The notes beneath the pieces were generated by a model. It was not told the DNA's origin and did no database searches. It was given only the letters and a program-made list of their open reading frames with translations. The position numbers and the translations under genes are program-made. From Archangium lansingense (lineage in GTDB: Bacteria > Myxococcota > Myxococcia > Myxococcales > Myxococcaceae): a stretch of DNA of 64,000 nucleotides. The stretch lies in NCBI RefSeq assembly GCF_026626635.1, contig NZ_JAPNKA010000001.1:5022001-5086000 (forward strand). Reading direction: 5' to 3'. Positions 1-8,275 of this stretch are shown one piece after another (within the stretch, counting starts at the first letter, position 1; every line of letters starts with the position of its first letter).

Positions 1-2133
1 GTCATCGATCTGCCTCCGCTCGGCGACTCGGGGGCCCAGGCGCCCGCGCCGCTGCCTCCAGAGTCCGGCAGCGGTGTGCGTCCTGCTCCCGTGCTGGCGG
101 CCGAGCCCCGCAGCGCGGTGAATTCGCGTTCCGGCGTGGCCGTGTCCGCTTCGAGCGGTGGAGGCCGTGGTGCCCTCGTGGCGGCTGCGGTGGTCCTGCT
201 GCTCGTGGGTGGCGGTGGGGCCGCGTACATGTTCGTCCCCCAGGTGAAGGCCCTGGTGGGCGGTCAGTCCGGCGGTGGTGGCGGCAGCGAGACCACGAAC
301 CCGTCCGGCCAGCAGACCGCGGCGGCCCCGCTTCCTCCCGCCCTGGAGTCCGTGCTGCCGCGCTGGCAGCTCATGTTCTTGGACGCCAACAGCGGTGACA
401 GCAAGCAGTTCCTCGCCCAGGGGCAGTCGCTGCTCGAGAAGGATCAGCGCATTGCCTACTCGGAGGCGGCGGAGTCCTTCCAGCGGGCGCTGCTGTTGGA
501 TCCTCGGAGCGACACGGCCATCGGTGGCTACGTGCAGGCGCTCGCGCTGGGGCTCGGCTCGCGGATGGACGATGCGACCTTCCAGGAGGCGAGCTCCCTC
601 ATTGAAGCCGCCGAGGGCCGGGCAAGCCGCGGTCCGGACCTGCTGGTGGCGCACGCCAACCTCCTGCTCGCGCGCTCCACCAACTCGGACAACGTGCAGC
701 AGGCGCAGAAGCTCGCCGAGGAGGTGCTGGCCAATCCCAAGGTGGGCACTCCGGCGCAGAAGGCCGAGGCCCACCTGGTGCTGGGCCGTGTCTTCCTGAA
801 GTCCTCCCGCGAGCTGGCCAACCAGCACTTCGAGTCGGCTCTGGCGATCGCCTCGGACTTCCAGCGCGTGCACTACTACCGCGCGCTGGCTGACGAGACG
901 GCCGGCGACTACTCGCTGGCGATCGAGCGGCTGCAGAAGCGGCTCGCTCAGGATCCCGATCACTGGGAGACCCGGTCCACCCTGGCCCGCATCTTCCTGG
1001 AGGTGGGTCAGGTGGAGCTGGCGCGCGATCTCTACGAGTCGCGCCTCAAGAGCGCACCGGCCGACTTCCAGGCGCTGCTCGCGATGGCGGTAATGCGCTA
1101 CCAGGTGGAGAACGGACTGGCCGGTGGGCTGGGTGCCCTGCGAGCCATGCTGCGCAACCGCGACAAGTACGACGAGCGCGAGGTGTCGGAGCTGTTGGTG
1201 CACCTGGCAGCCGCGGAACGCTTGGCCAACAACCTGGAGGCGGCGGCCAAGGCGGCCCGCGAGTCCCTTCAGTTGGTGAAGAACAATCCGGCGGCGCACC
1301 TGCAGCTCTTCCTGGTGGCCGTGGCGCGCAAGGACGCCCCGACGGCGGCCGAGCACCTCGCCAGCCTCAAGGGTCGCCTGGACGCGCCCGTCGTGGAGAA
1401 GATGCTCGAGGGCCGGCTGCGGCTGCTCGAGCGAAAGCCCGCCGATGCGACGGCGCTCTTCATGGAGGCCTCGAAGCTGGATGATCGCTATGTGGATGCC
1501 CTGATGCTGGCCGGAGTGGCCGCCGCCCAGGACGGACGCCGGGACGAGGCCTTCCGCATGCTCTTCCAAGCCAGCAAGGGAGATCCGCTGCGGCTGGCTC
1601 CCCGGCCGGTCGTCACCCCGTTCTACATGCGCTCTGGAGAGCTGTTCGAGGGGCTCGACGGCTCCATCCTGGCGGCTGCCCGCGGTTCAGATGACCTCCA
1701 GGCCCTCCTCTACGAGGGGCTGCTACGCTTCCACCAGGGAGAGGGCGCGGCGGCGGAGAAGCTGCTCAAGAAGGTGAACGACATCGACACCAACCACGCT
1801 GTCGCGTCCACCTACCGGACCCTCATCGCCCTGGGCCGCAAGGATCTGAAGACGGCGAAGCTGCATGCCGCTCACGCGGTGGCGGGTGGACGCCAGGAGG
1901 GTATCGCCCACCTGGCGCAGGCACTGGTATGGGTGGAGTCCAAGGAGCTGGAGCTGGCCAAGCGCTCCCTGCGCGACGCGCTGGCACATGCCCCGAAGCT
2001 GTACTCGGCGGAAGTGAAGCTGGCCGAGCTGGAGGGGGCCTCCAGCCGCGAGCGGTTGGTCAGGCTCCTGAGCCTGGATCCTTCGTTCCTGCCCGCCAAA
2101 CGCGTCCTCTACTCACTCGACAAACGAGGTTGA
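1..2133 (+). CDS. TPR-rich membrane protein, N-terminus outside the window
   Basis: The reading frame is open from the first base, so this is probably the 3' part of a longer gene; a GTG at 76 is only the first start codon inside the window. The visible product (about 710 residues) has a Pro/Ala/Gly-rich segment, one transmembrane helix near bases 175-240 (AAAVVLLLVGGGGAAYMF), a Gly/Ser/Thr-rich linker and then a long series of tetratricopeptide-like helical repeats to the end. Proteins with this plan in myxobacteria often carry a zinc-ribbon or similar domain at the missing N-terminus. It is likely an inner-membrane scaffold with the TPRs on one face. No specific function can be assigned. 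purD starts 2 bases after its stop, so the two are probably co-transcribed. Confidence 0.75.
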   Translation, partial: VIDLPPLGDSGAQAPAPLPPESGSGVRPAPVLAAEPRSAVNSRSGVAVSASSGGGRGALVAAAVVLLLVGGGGAAYMFVPQVKALVGGQSGGGGGSETTNPSGQQTAAAPLPPALESVLPRWQLMFLDANSGDSKQFLAQGQSLLEKDQRIAYSEAAESFQRALLLDPRSDTAIGGYVQALALGLGSRMDDATFQEASSLIEAAEGRASRGPDLLVAHANLLLARSTNSDNVQQAQKLAEEVLANPKVGTPAQKAEAHLVLGRVFLKSSRELANQHFESALAIASDFQRVHYYRALADETAGDYSLAIERLQKRLAQDPDHWETRSTLARIFLEVGQVELARDLYESRLKSAPADFQALLAMAVMRYQVENGLAGGLGALRAMLRNRDKYDEREVSELLVHLAAAERLANNLEAAAKAARESLQLVKNNPAAHLQLFLVAVARKDAPTAAEHLASLKGRLDAPVVEKMLEGRLRLLERKPADATALFMEASKLDDRYVDALMLAGVAAAQDGRRDEAFRMLFQASKGDPLRLAPRPVVTPFYMRSGELFEGLDGSILAAARGSDDLQALLYEGLLRFHQGEGAAAEKLLKKVNDIDTNHAVASTYRTLIALGRKDLKTAKLHAAHAVAGGRQEGIAHLAQALVWVESKELELAKRSLRDALAHAPKLYSAEVKLAELEGASSRERLVRLLSLDPSFLPAKRVLYSLDKRG

Positions 2134-2134
2134 T

Positions 2135-3400
2135 GTGAAGGTCCTTCTGCTCGGCTCTGGTGCGCGGGAGCACGCGCTCGCGTGGAAGTTGTCCCAGAGC
2201 CCGCGGTTGACGAGGTTGCTGGTGGGCCCGGGCAATCCGGGCACTGCCCGCGTGGCTACCAACGTGCCGCTGAAGGCCGATGCGCCCGACGAGGTGGTGG
2301 CGCTCGCCCGGCGGGAGCAGGTGGACCTGGTGGTGGTGGGCCCAGAGGCGCCGCTGGTGGCGGGAGTGGCGGATGCGCTCGTCGCGGCCGGCATTCCCTG
2401 CTTCGGCCCGGTGGCGGGGGCCGCGCTCATCGAGGGCTCCAAGGCCTTCGCCAAGGAGATCATGGCCGAGGCGGGCGTGCCCACCGCCGGCTTCCAGGTG
2501 TTCACCGACGTGGCCCAGGCCGAGGCCTACGCGGTGGAGCAGGGCCGCATCGTCGTCAAGGCGGACGGGCTGGCGGCGGGCAAGGGCGTCATCGTGGCGC
2601 ACGACGCACAGGCCGCCCGCGAGGCGGTGCGCGCGGTGGGCGCCATGGGGACCGCGGGCCAGCGGATGGTGCTGGAGGAGCTGCTGGAGGGCGAGGAGGT
2701 CTCCGTCATCGCCCTGTGCGACGGCGAGCGCTATGTGCTGCTCCCTCCGGCGCAGGACCACAAGCGGGTAGGGGAGGGCGACACAGGGCCGAACACCGGT
2801 GGCATGGGCGCGTACGCACCGGCGCCCTTCCTGTCCGCTGCTCAGCTCTCCGAGGTGGGCGAGCAGGTGATTGCCCCGACACTGGCGACGCTGCGGCGGC
2901 GGGGAATCCCCTTCCGGGGCGCGCTGTATGCGGGGCTGATGCTGACGCGTCAAGGGCCCAAGGTGCTCGAGTTCAACGCGCGTTTCGGTGACCCCGAGAC
3001 GCAGGTGTTGATGATGCAGTTGGCGGAGGACGTGCTGCCGCTGCTGGATGCGTGTGCGCGCGGCAAGCTGGAGCAGCGTCCGCTCGTGGTGCACCCCGGC
3101 GCCTCGGTGGGTGTGGTGCTCGCCGCGCAGAACTACCCGGAGACGCCGAGGCGGGGCGATCGCATCGAGGGTGTGGACTCGGTATCGGCCAGTTGCCCGG
3201 TGTTCGCCGCGGGGGTGGAGGAAAAGGGTGGTGCGTGGCTCACGGCCGGTGGCCGGGTGCTCACCGTGTGCGCGCGCGGCACGGACCTGGCCGAGGCTCG
3301 CTCCCAGGCGTACGCCGCCACGGCTCACATCCACTTCGAGGGCATGCATTTCCGGCGGGACATCGGTGCCAAGGGGCTGCGGGCGCCTGCCGTGAAGTGA
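2135..3400 (+). CDS. purD: Phosphoribosylamine-glycine ligase (GAR synthetase)
   Basis: This enzyme joins 5-phosphoribosylamine and glycine with ATP to give glycinamide ribonucleotide, the second step of de novo purine synthesis in the cytoplasm. The 421-residue length is normal for PurD. Visible signatures are GSGAREHALAWKL at the N-terminus, the ATP-grasp lysine loop KADGLAAGKGV around residue 141, NTGGMGAY, and the metal/phosphate motif EFNARFGDPE around residue 285, followed by the GARS C-terminal domain. The GTG start at 2135 is chosen because MKVLLLGSGAREHA is the family N-terminus. It sits one base after the upstream stop and 9 bases before lptF, so it appears to be in an operon with the LPS export genes. 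Confidence 0.97.
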   Translation: MKVLLLGSGAREHALAWKLSQSPRLTRLLVGPGNPGTARVATNVPLKADAPDEVVALARREQVDLVVVGPEAPLVAGVADALVAAGIPCFGPVAGAALIEGSKAFAKEIMAEAGVPTAGFQVFTDVAQAEAYAVEQGRIVVKADGLAAGKGVIVAHDAQAAREAVRAVGAMGTAGQRMVLEELLEGEEVSVIALCDGERYVLLPPAQDHKRVGEGDTGPNTGGMGAYAPAPFLSAAQLSEVGEQVIAPTLATLRRRGIPFRGALYAGLMLTRQGPKVLEFNARFGDPETQVLMMQLAEDVLPLLDACARGKLEQRPLVVHPGASVGVVLAAQNYPETPRRGDRIEGVDSVSASCPVFAAGVEEKGGAWLTAGGRVLTVCARGTDLAEARSQAYAATAHIHFEGMHFRRDIGAKGLRAPAVK

Positions 3401-3409
3401 CCTGACGCC

Positions 3410-4522
3410 GTGAGCCTGCTCTCCCGCTATCTCCTCAAGGAGCTGGTCGTCCCCCTCGTGGTGTGGGTGGCGTTCCTCTTCTTGCTTCTCTTCGTCATGC
3501 AGTTCCTGAGGGGGACGGACGTCATCCTCGGGTCCTCCGTGACGCTGGAGGACCTGGCGCAGCTCATCGTCTACCTCGCGCCGCACTTCCTGATGATGGC
3601 GATACCCGTCGCCTTCTTGCTGGCCATCCTCCTGGGACTGGGCCGGCTGTCGGAGGACCGCGAGCTCACCGCGCTCCAGGCGCTCGGCATCGGACCGGTG
3701 CAGCTGCTCGCGGGGCCGCTGGCCATTGGCCTGGTGCTCGCCGGGCTCATGGTGCTCATCACCTCCACCGCCGAGCCGTGGGGCCTCACCAGCATCAAGA
3801 GCTTCGTCGCGGAGCTCATCAAGAAGAACGTGGTGGGCGACGTGAAGTCCGGCGTCTTCTACGAAGACCTGTCCAACCTCACCGTCTACGCCGAGAAGGT
3901 GGATGCAGAGGACCGCCGGTGGACCAACGTGCTGCTCCATGATGACCGGGAGCCGTCCTCGCCCCTGTTGATGCTCGCGCGCAACGGTCAGGTGAACACC
4001 AACCGTTCCGGGCAGGTGCTGACGCTGGAGCTCGGCGATGGCGAGGCACACCGGGCCAATCAGGACTCCTCGTCGTACTCGGTCATCACCTTCCAGCAGG
4101 CGGAGATCGCGGTGGGCGTGGAGGGAGCCATGGGGCGGCGCAACCGCTTCCGCTCGCCGAAGGAGGAGCTCACTCCGAGCGAGCTGCTCCAGGCCGCCGA
4201 CGAGGCCAGGCGCACCGGGGGTGATCCCACGCCCTTCCTGAACTCGCTGTACAACCGGCTGGGGCACTCACTCGCGCCGCTGTCCTTCGCGCTGTTGGGC
4301 ACACCGCTGGCCATCGGGCGGCGGCAGGGCGGACGCGCATGGGGCTACCTGCTGTCGCTGGGTGGCTACGTGGCCTTCCACCTGCTGATGCGGTTCTTCG
4401 AGCAGCTGGGCCTGAAGGGTCATCTGCCGCTGCCGCTGGCCAACCAGCTCGCCAACATCGTCTTCGGCGTGGTGGGCCTGGTGGCCATGTACCGCGTCAG
4501 CCGCGCGGGGACGGTCCGGTGA
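3410..4522 (+). CDS. lptF: LPS export ABC transporter permease LptF (YjgP/YjgQ family)
   Basis: LptF and LptG form the inner-membrane permease pair that, with LptB ATPase, extracts lipopolysaccharide and passes it to the LptC/LptA bridge. The 370-residue protein has three N-terminal membrane segments (about residues 15-35, 55-78 and 100-122), a large periplasmic domain with predominantly beta character, and three C-terminal membrane segments, which is the family layout. The N-terminus SLLSRYLLKELVVP is typical of LptF. Start GTG at 3410. The stop overlaps the GTG of the next permease gene by four bases, indicating translational coupling. The F versus G assignment rests on order and N-terminal sequence and is somewhat uncertain. 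Confidence 0.9.
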   Translation: MSLLSRYLLKELVVPLVVWVAFLFLLLFVMQFLRGTDVILGSSVTLEDLAQLIVYLAPHFLMMAIPVAFLLAILLGLGRLSEDRELTALQALGIGPVQLLAGPLAIGLVLAGLMVLITSTAEPWGLTSIKSFVAELIKKNVVGDVKSGVFYEDLSNLTVYAEKVDAEDRRWTNVLLHDDREPSSPLLMLARNGQVNTNRSGQVLTLELGDGEAHRANQDSSSYSVITFQQAEIAVGVEGAMGRRNRFRSPKEELTPSELLQAADEARRTGGDPTPFLNSLYNRLGHSLAPLSFALLGTPLAIGRRQGGRAWGYLLSLGGYVAFHLLMRFFEQLGLKGHLPLPLANQLANIVFGVVGLVAMYRVSRAGTVR

Positions 4523-5643
4523 AAGGGACGCTCTTCCGCTACGTGGTCCGCACGTACCTCCAGTTCGCGGTGGGCATCCTCGCCGCCGTGCTCTCCATCT
4601 TCCTGGTGGTGGACTTCGTGGACCGCGCGCGCCAGTACACCGGCGAGGGCTGGGTCTGGAACGTGCTGGTGCTGTACGCCAACAAGGCGCTGGTGGCCAC
4701 GCAGCAGCTCGGGCCGGTGGCGCTGCTGCTGGCCGCGGGGACTTCCATCTCCTCCCTGCGCAAGCGCGGCGAGGTGACGGCGATGCAGTCCCTCACCTTC
4801 GGTCCCAACGCGCTCTACCTGCCGGTGGCGCTGTGCGTGGCGGTGGCCTGCGTGGGGCTCATCGCCTTCGACGAGTGGGTGGTGGTGGATGCCGCCCGGC
4901 GCGTGGAGGAGATCACCACCCAGCGCTTCAACCGCTGGGGAGACTGGGGCGTGTACCACACCCCCAAGCAGTGGTTCCGCAAGGGAGATCACATCTTCTA
5001 CCTGCGCGCCGGCAATGCGCAGGAGGGCTTCGAGAACGTGGCCATCCTCACCGTCACCCCGGAGTTCCGGCTGGGGCGGCGCCTGGACGCGCAGTCGATG
5101 CGGCCGGTGGAGGGGACCCGCTGGCAGCTGAGTGGCGTGGTGGAGCGCTCCTTCACGAAGGACGGTCAGTCCCAGGTGCGCCAGGTGGCGGAGGCCGAGT
5201 ACGACCTGGGGGTCACGCCGTACACGTTCCGTCTCCGCCCCGGCCGGCCCGAGCAGATGCGGATCCCCGTGCTGCGTGAGCAGATCCGCGTCCGTGGGGA
5301 GGTGGGGCGAGATACCCGGCAGTTCTCGCTCGTGCTCTACAACCGGTTCTCCCACCCGTTGGCGAGCTTGCCCGCGGCCCTGCTGGCGGTGGGACTGGCG
5401 CTGCGCCCGGGGCGCAAGGGACACCTGACGGTGGCGATCGTCGAGGGCCTGCTCATCTCCGTGACGATGTGGGGCCTGATGGTGGTGACCCGGACGCTGG
5501 CGCTCTCCGAGCGGATGGCGCCCGCGGTGGCCGCGTGGCTCCCTGTGGTGCTGCTGTCGGTGGCCGCGGCCCTGCTGTGGCTGCGCGGCGAGGGCTTTCT
5601 GAGGAGCAGGCAGAGACTTTTACCCCCTCTAGGGAGAGGGTAG
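4519..5643 (+). CDS. lptG: LPS export ABC transporter permease LptG (YjgP/YjgQ family)
   Basis: This is the second permease of the Lpt LPS extraction complex. The start is the GTG at 4519 (GTGA overlap with the lptF stop), because KGTLFRYVVRTYLQFAVG is the usual amphipathic N-terminus; the frame is open further upstream but that part is only the shadow of lptF. The 374-residue product has membrane helices near residues 13-35, 55-77 and 98-120, a periplasmic domain, and three C-terminal helices ending with an Arg-rich tail. The last codons and stop overlap a short GC-rich palindrome (5621-5642) resembling the dispersed repeat seen elsewhere in the window. The O-antigen ligase-like gene follows after 11 bases. 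Confidence 0.9.
   Translation: MKGTLFRYVVRTYLQFAVGILAAVLSIFLVVDFVDRARQYTGEGWVWNVLVLYANKALVATQQLGPVALLLAAGTSISSLRKRGEVTAMQSLTFGPNALYLPVALCVAVACVGLIAFDEWVVVDAARRVEEITTQRFNRWGDWGVYHTPKQWFRKGDHIFYLRAGNAQEGFENVAILTVTPEFRLGRRLDAQSMRPVEGTRWQLSGVVERSFTKDGQSQVRQVAEAEYDLGVTPYTFRLRPGRPEQMRIPVLREQIRVRGEVGRDTRQFSLVLYNRFSHPLASLPAALLAVGLALRPGRKGHLTVAIVEGLLISVTMWGLMVVTRTLALSERMAPAVAAWLPVVLLSVAAALLWLRGEGFLRSRQRLLPPLGRG
5621..5642. repeat. Partial copy of dispersed GC-rich palindrome
   Basis: An imperfect palindrome (ACCCCCTCTAGGGAGAGGGT) overlaps the lptG stop codon. It resembles the stem of the longer repeat family at 14555, 24748, 24810, 34979 and 54088 but lacks the GTGAGGGT side arm, so membership is tentative. 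Confidence 0.4.
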
Positions 5644-5654
5644 AGGAGAGAGCA

Positions 5655-6944
5655 TTGCGTCGAGCCGTCACCATCGTCCTTGCGGTGTGGGCTGTGGGGA
5701 TCGTCCTCGCGGAGGTCGTCCAGCAGGTCGCCGTGGCCGTGGCGGTGCTCCTGTCGCTGGTACTGGCCTTCCGCAAGGAGCTGCGCCTGGAGCCGGATGT
5801 CCGGGCCTATGTGCGAGCCACCCTGGCGCTGGCGGCGTGGCAGCTGGTGTCTCCGCTGCTGGCGCTCGCAACGGGCGCGGCGGAGCGCTGGCCGCGGAGC
5901 AGCCGTTACGGGCAGGTGCTGGACACGGTCGCGGGAGCCGCGGTGGCGTCGATCGGAACGGTGGGCGTGCCGTGGCTGCTGCTGGGTGGGTTGATGGCCG
6001 GGGGGTGGTTGCTGGTCTCGGCGCTAGGTCTGTCCCAGCACTTCATCCTCTGGACGTGGGAGCCGCCGGCCCTCTTGAAGCTGAACCTGTCGAGGCTGCA
6101 CGAGAACTTCGGCACACCGGAAAAGCCGCGCTATGCGGCCGGAGGTCTCCTCTTCCATCGGCTGCGTTTTTCGCACAGCGCGATCGCGAGTCTGGGGCCC
6201 GCGCTGTCCGTGCTGGCACGCAGGGGCATCACGTGGCGCCGGGCTCTGGCCGGAGCGATGGTCTGTGCGCTGCTGCTCGCTCCCTTCACCGCGTTCGCGC
6301 GTGCTGCCCTGCTGACTGGGCTCATCGTGTGCGTGCTCGCCTTGCTGTTGCTGAGCCGAGGCACACCCCGGAAGGTGGGCCTTGCCGTGGCGGTCGCATT
6401 GGCATGCCTGGTGGCGATGACGCCAGCGTGGCTCGAGCGCCTGGGAAAAGCGGCCGAGAACCTCTTCGGCGGAGAGCGGACTCTGGCGATGTCGGTGGGG
6501 TGGCGATTGGTGAAGGAGCACCCGGTGCTCGGCGTGGGGTTTGGCAACCACAAGCCCGCTGCGGTGGCGACGCAGCCCGAGACGGGCATCACGGAGCTGC
6601 TCGCCACCGACTCACACAACCTGTGGCTGACGGCGTGGGCGGAGACCGGGCTCGTGGGGCTGGTACTCCTGGCCACGGTTCACCTGCTGCTGGCGCGGGC
6701 GCTGGTGCGCAGGCACCGCGCGGGTTCCCTCGCGGCCACGGGAGCGCTGCTCTCCTTCGTCGGGTTCCACATCCTCTCGATGGTGCACTACCTGCCGTAC
6801 CACACCAGCGTGCACCTCACCTTCGCGTTCTTCTGGGGCCTCGGCCTGTGTCAGGGGAGCGAAGTCCTGGGGACTTCGCTGCGTCCCGCTCTGCGCGCCA
6901 GCACGGACAGCCATAGCAGCAGCGCGGTGAAGACGAGCGCATAG
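5655..6944 (+). CDS. O-antigen ligase / Wzy-like polymerase family membrane protein
   Basis: Members of this family (Wzy_C/WaaL) join undecaprenyl-linked polysaccharide to lipid A-core or polymerise repeat units on the periplasmic face of the inner membrane. The product has about ten hydrophobic helices and, near residue 310, the family signature GVGFGNHKP followed by a conserved block TDSHNLWLTAWAETGLVGL with the catalytically important His. The start is the TTG at 5655, placed 4 bases after GAGGAGAG; an upstream open extension overlaps lptG and is not plausible. Position behind lptF-lptG supports a role in LPS assembly. WaaL cannot be distinguished from Wzy by sequence alone. Its last 94 bases overlap the convergent gene at 6851. 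Confidence 0.82.
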   Translation: MRRAVTIVLAVWAVGIVLAEVVQQVAVAVAVLLSLVLAFRKELRLEPDVRAYVRATLALAAWQLVSPLLALATGAAERWPRSSRYGQVLDTVAGAAVASIGTVGVPWLLLGGLMAGGWLLVSALGLSQHFILWTWEPPALLKLNLSRLHENFGTPEKPRYAAGGLLFHRLRFSHSAIASLGPALSVLARRGITWRRALAGAMVCALLLAPFTAFARAALLTGLIVCVLALLLLSRGTPRKVGLAVAVALACLVAMTPAWLERLGKAAENLFGGERTLAMSVGWRLVKEHPVLGVGFGNHKPAAVATQPETGITELLATDSHNLWLTAWAETGLVGLVLLATVHLLLARALVRRHRAGSLAATGALLSFVGFHILSMVHYLPYHTSVHLTFAFFWGLGLCQGSEVLGTSLRPALRASTDSHSSSAVKTSA

Positions 6945-8095
6945 GGGCGCCAGAGCAGGACGTGACGAGCCCCGTCCGCGCCGAGCAGGAAGTCCGAGGT
7001 GAGCACCCCGGTGAGGCCAGCCACCGCCACCAACGCGAGTCCCCCGCGCGTCTTCCTGGCCGCCGTGGCCCAGAGAAGAGGCCATGCCATGACGAAGTTC
7101 GCCCGCCACGCGAGGGGTGAGAGCAGCGTCACCCCGAGGCAGCAGAACGCGAGCAGCTCCATCGGCCCGGCCCTGCTCCAGGCCACCACCGCGACGAAGA
7201 GGACGAGCGCGAGCCCCTGTGCCATGGCGAGCGCCGACCCGGAGGGCACGGACTCCACGGGCAGCACGAGGGAGAGCAGCAACGTGGGAAGGCCCTGGGG
7301 GTTGTGCCCGAGTGCCCAGGGTGGGGTGGTGCGGGCGAGCGTGTCCAACCACGCCTCTCCTTGGGTGAGGAGCCCGTCGAGCCCATAGCGTGCGAGCGAA
7401 GGCAGCGTGAGCACGAGCCCCACTCCGATGCTCGCGGTGAGCACGCGCCAGTGCCGGCGCGCCAGCAGGAAGAGGCCGAGGAGCGCCGCGGGAGGCTTGA
7501 GCAGCAGCGCTATGGCGAAGGCGGTCGCGGGCCCCCAGGTCCTTCCGCGCTCGGCGCCTACAGCGGTGAGGACCAACAGGAGCAGCATGATCGCATCCAC
7601 CTGCGCGTAGAAGAGCTCGAGGTGGAGCGCGGGCAACAATGCGACCGTGGCCACGGGGGCGGCCCAGTGCCAGGGTGCGCGCTCTCCTGGGGCCGATGCG
7701 GCGCGCGAGATGAGCTGGGCCAATGCTCCCAGCGCCAGCACCGAGCCCAAATTCCACAGCGCCGCCGCGACGCGCGCGGGCACGAGCGTGAACGGGAGAA
7801 ACAAGGGCGCCGTCACTGGCGCGTACTTGAACGGCATGAAGCCGTCGCTCGGGGGATAGAGCGCCGCGCCCGCGAGGAAGCGCTCGGCGGCGAGCAGGTA
7901 GACACGGAAGTCCAGGGCGCGCCGTGGGTGCTGCCCCAGAATCACCGCCTGCACCGCGAGCACCAGCAGCAGTGCCCAGAAGAGTCCCTGTGGGGTGAAA
8001 AGGGCAGCGACCAGGCGGGGGCGCGCACCTGCGGGTGCCGACGCTATCGCTCGGGGCTGCTCAGGCAGGGCTTCAGGGGACTTCGTGGTGGCCAT
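6851..8095 (-). CDS. GT87-type (DUF2029) membrane glycosyltransferase
   Basis: The product is a polytopic inner-membrane protein of 414 residues with about ten helices. The N-terminal loop after the first helix reads ALDFRVYLLAAERFLAG followed by ALYPP, which matches the Asp-containing loop of GT-C fold DUF2029/GT87 enzymes. These use polyprenyl-phosphate sugars (mannose in the actinobacterial examples) to glycosylate lipids or polysaccharides outside the membrane. The sugar and acceptor here are unknown. The gene is convergent with the O-antigen ligase-like gene and overlaps its 3' end by 94 bases, in a different frame on the opposite strand. Start ATG at 8095. Confidence 0.78.
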   Translation of the reverse strand: MATTKSPEALPEQPRAIASAPAGARPRLVAALFTPQGLFWALLLVLAVQAVILGQHPRRALDFRVYLLAAERFLAGAALYPPSDGFMPFKYAPVTAPLFLPFTLVPARVAAALWNLGSVLALGALAQLISRAASAPGERAPWHWAAPVATVALLPALHLELFYAQVDAIMLLLLVLTAVGAERGRTWGPATAFAIALLLKPPAALLGLFLLARRHWRVLTASIGVGLVLTLPSLARYGLDGLLTQGEAWLDTLARTTPPWALGHNPQGLPTLLLSLVLPVESVPSGSALAMAQGLALVLFVAVVAWSRAGPMELLAFCCLGVTLLSPLAWRANFVMAWPLLWATAARKTRGGLALVAVAGLTGVLTSDFLLGADGARHVLLWRPYALVFTALLLWLSVLARRAGRSEVPRTSLP

Positions 8096-8275
8096 GGATG
8101 GGGCGCATGCTTCAGGAGGCCCGGGTGAAGTTCAAGGTCTGGTCGTCCAGAACCGAGCCGGGCAGTGGACGCAGGCCCCAGTAAGCGTCGCGGCGGTGCG
8201 ATGCCTGCCTGGCGGGCACTGGCGGAGCGGGCTCGAAGCGGGCTAAGTCATGGGCCGGGCCCTTTGTCCGGCCCG

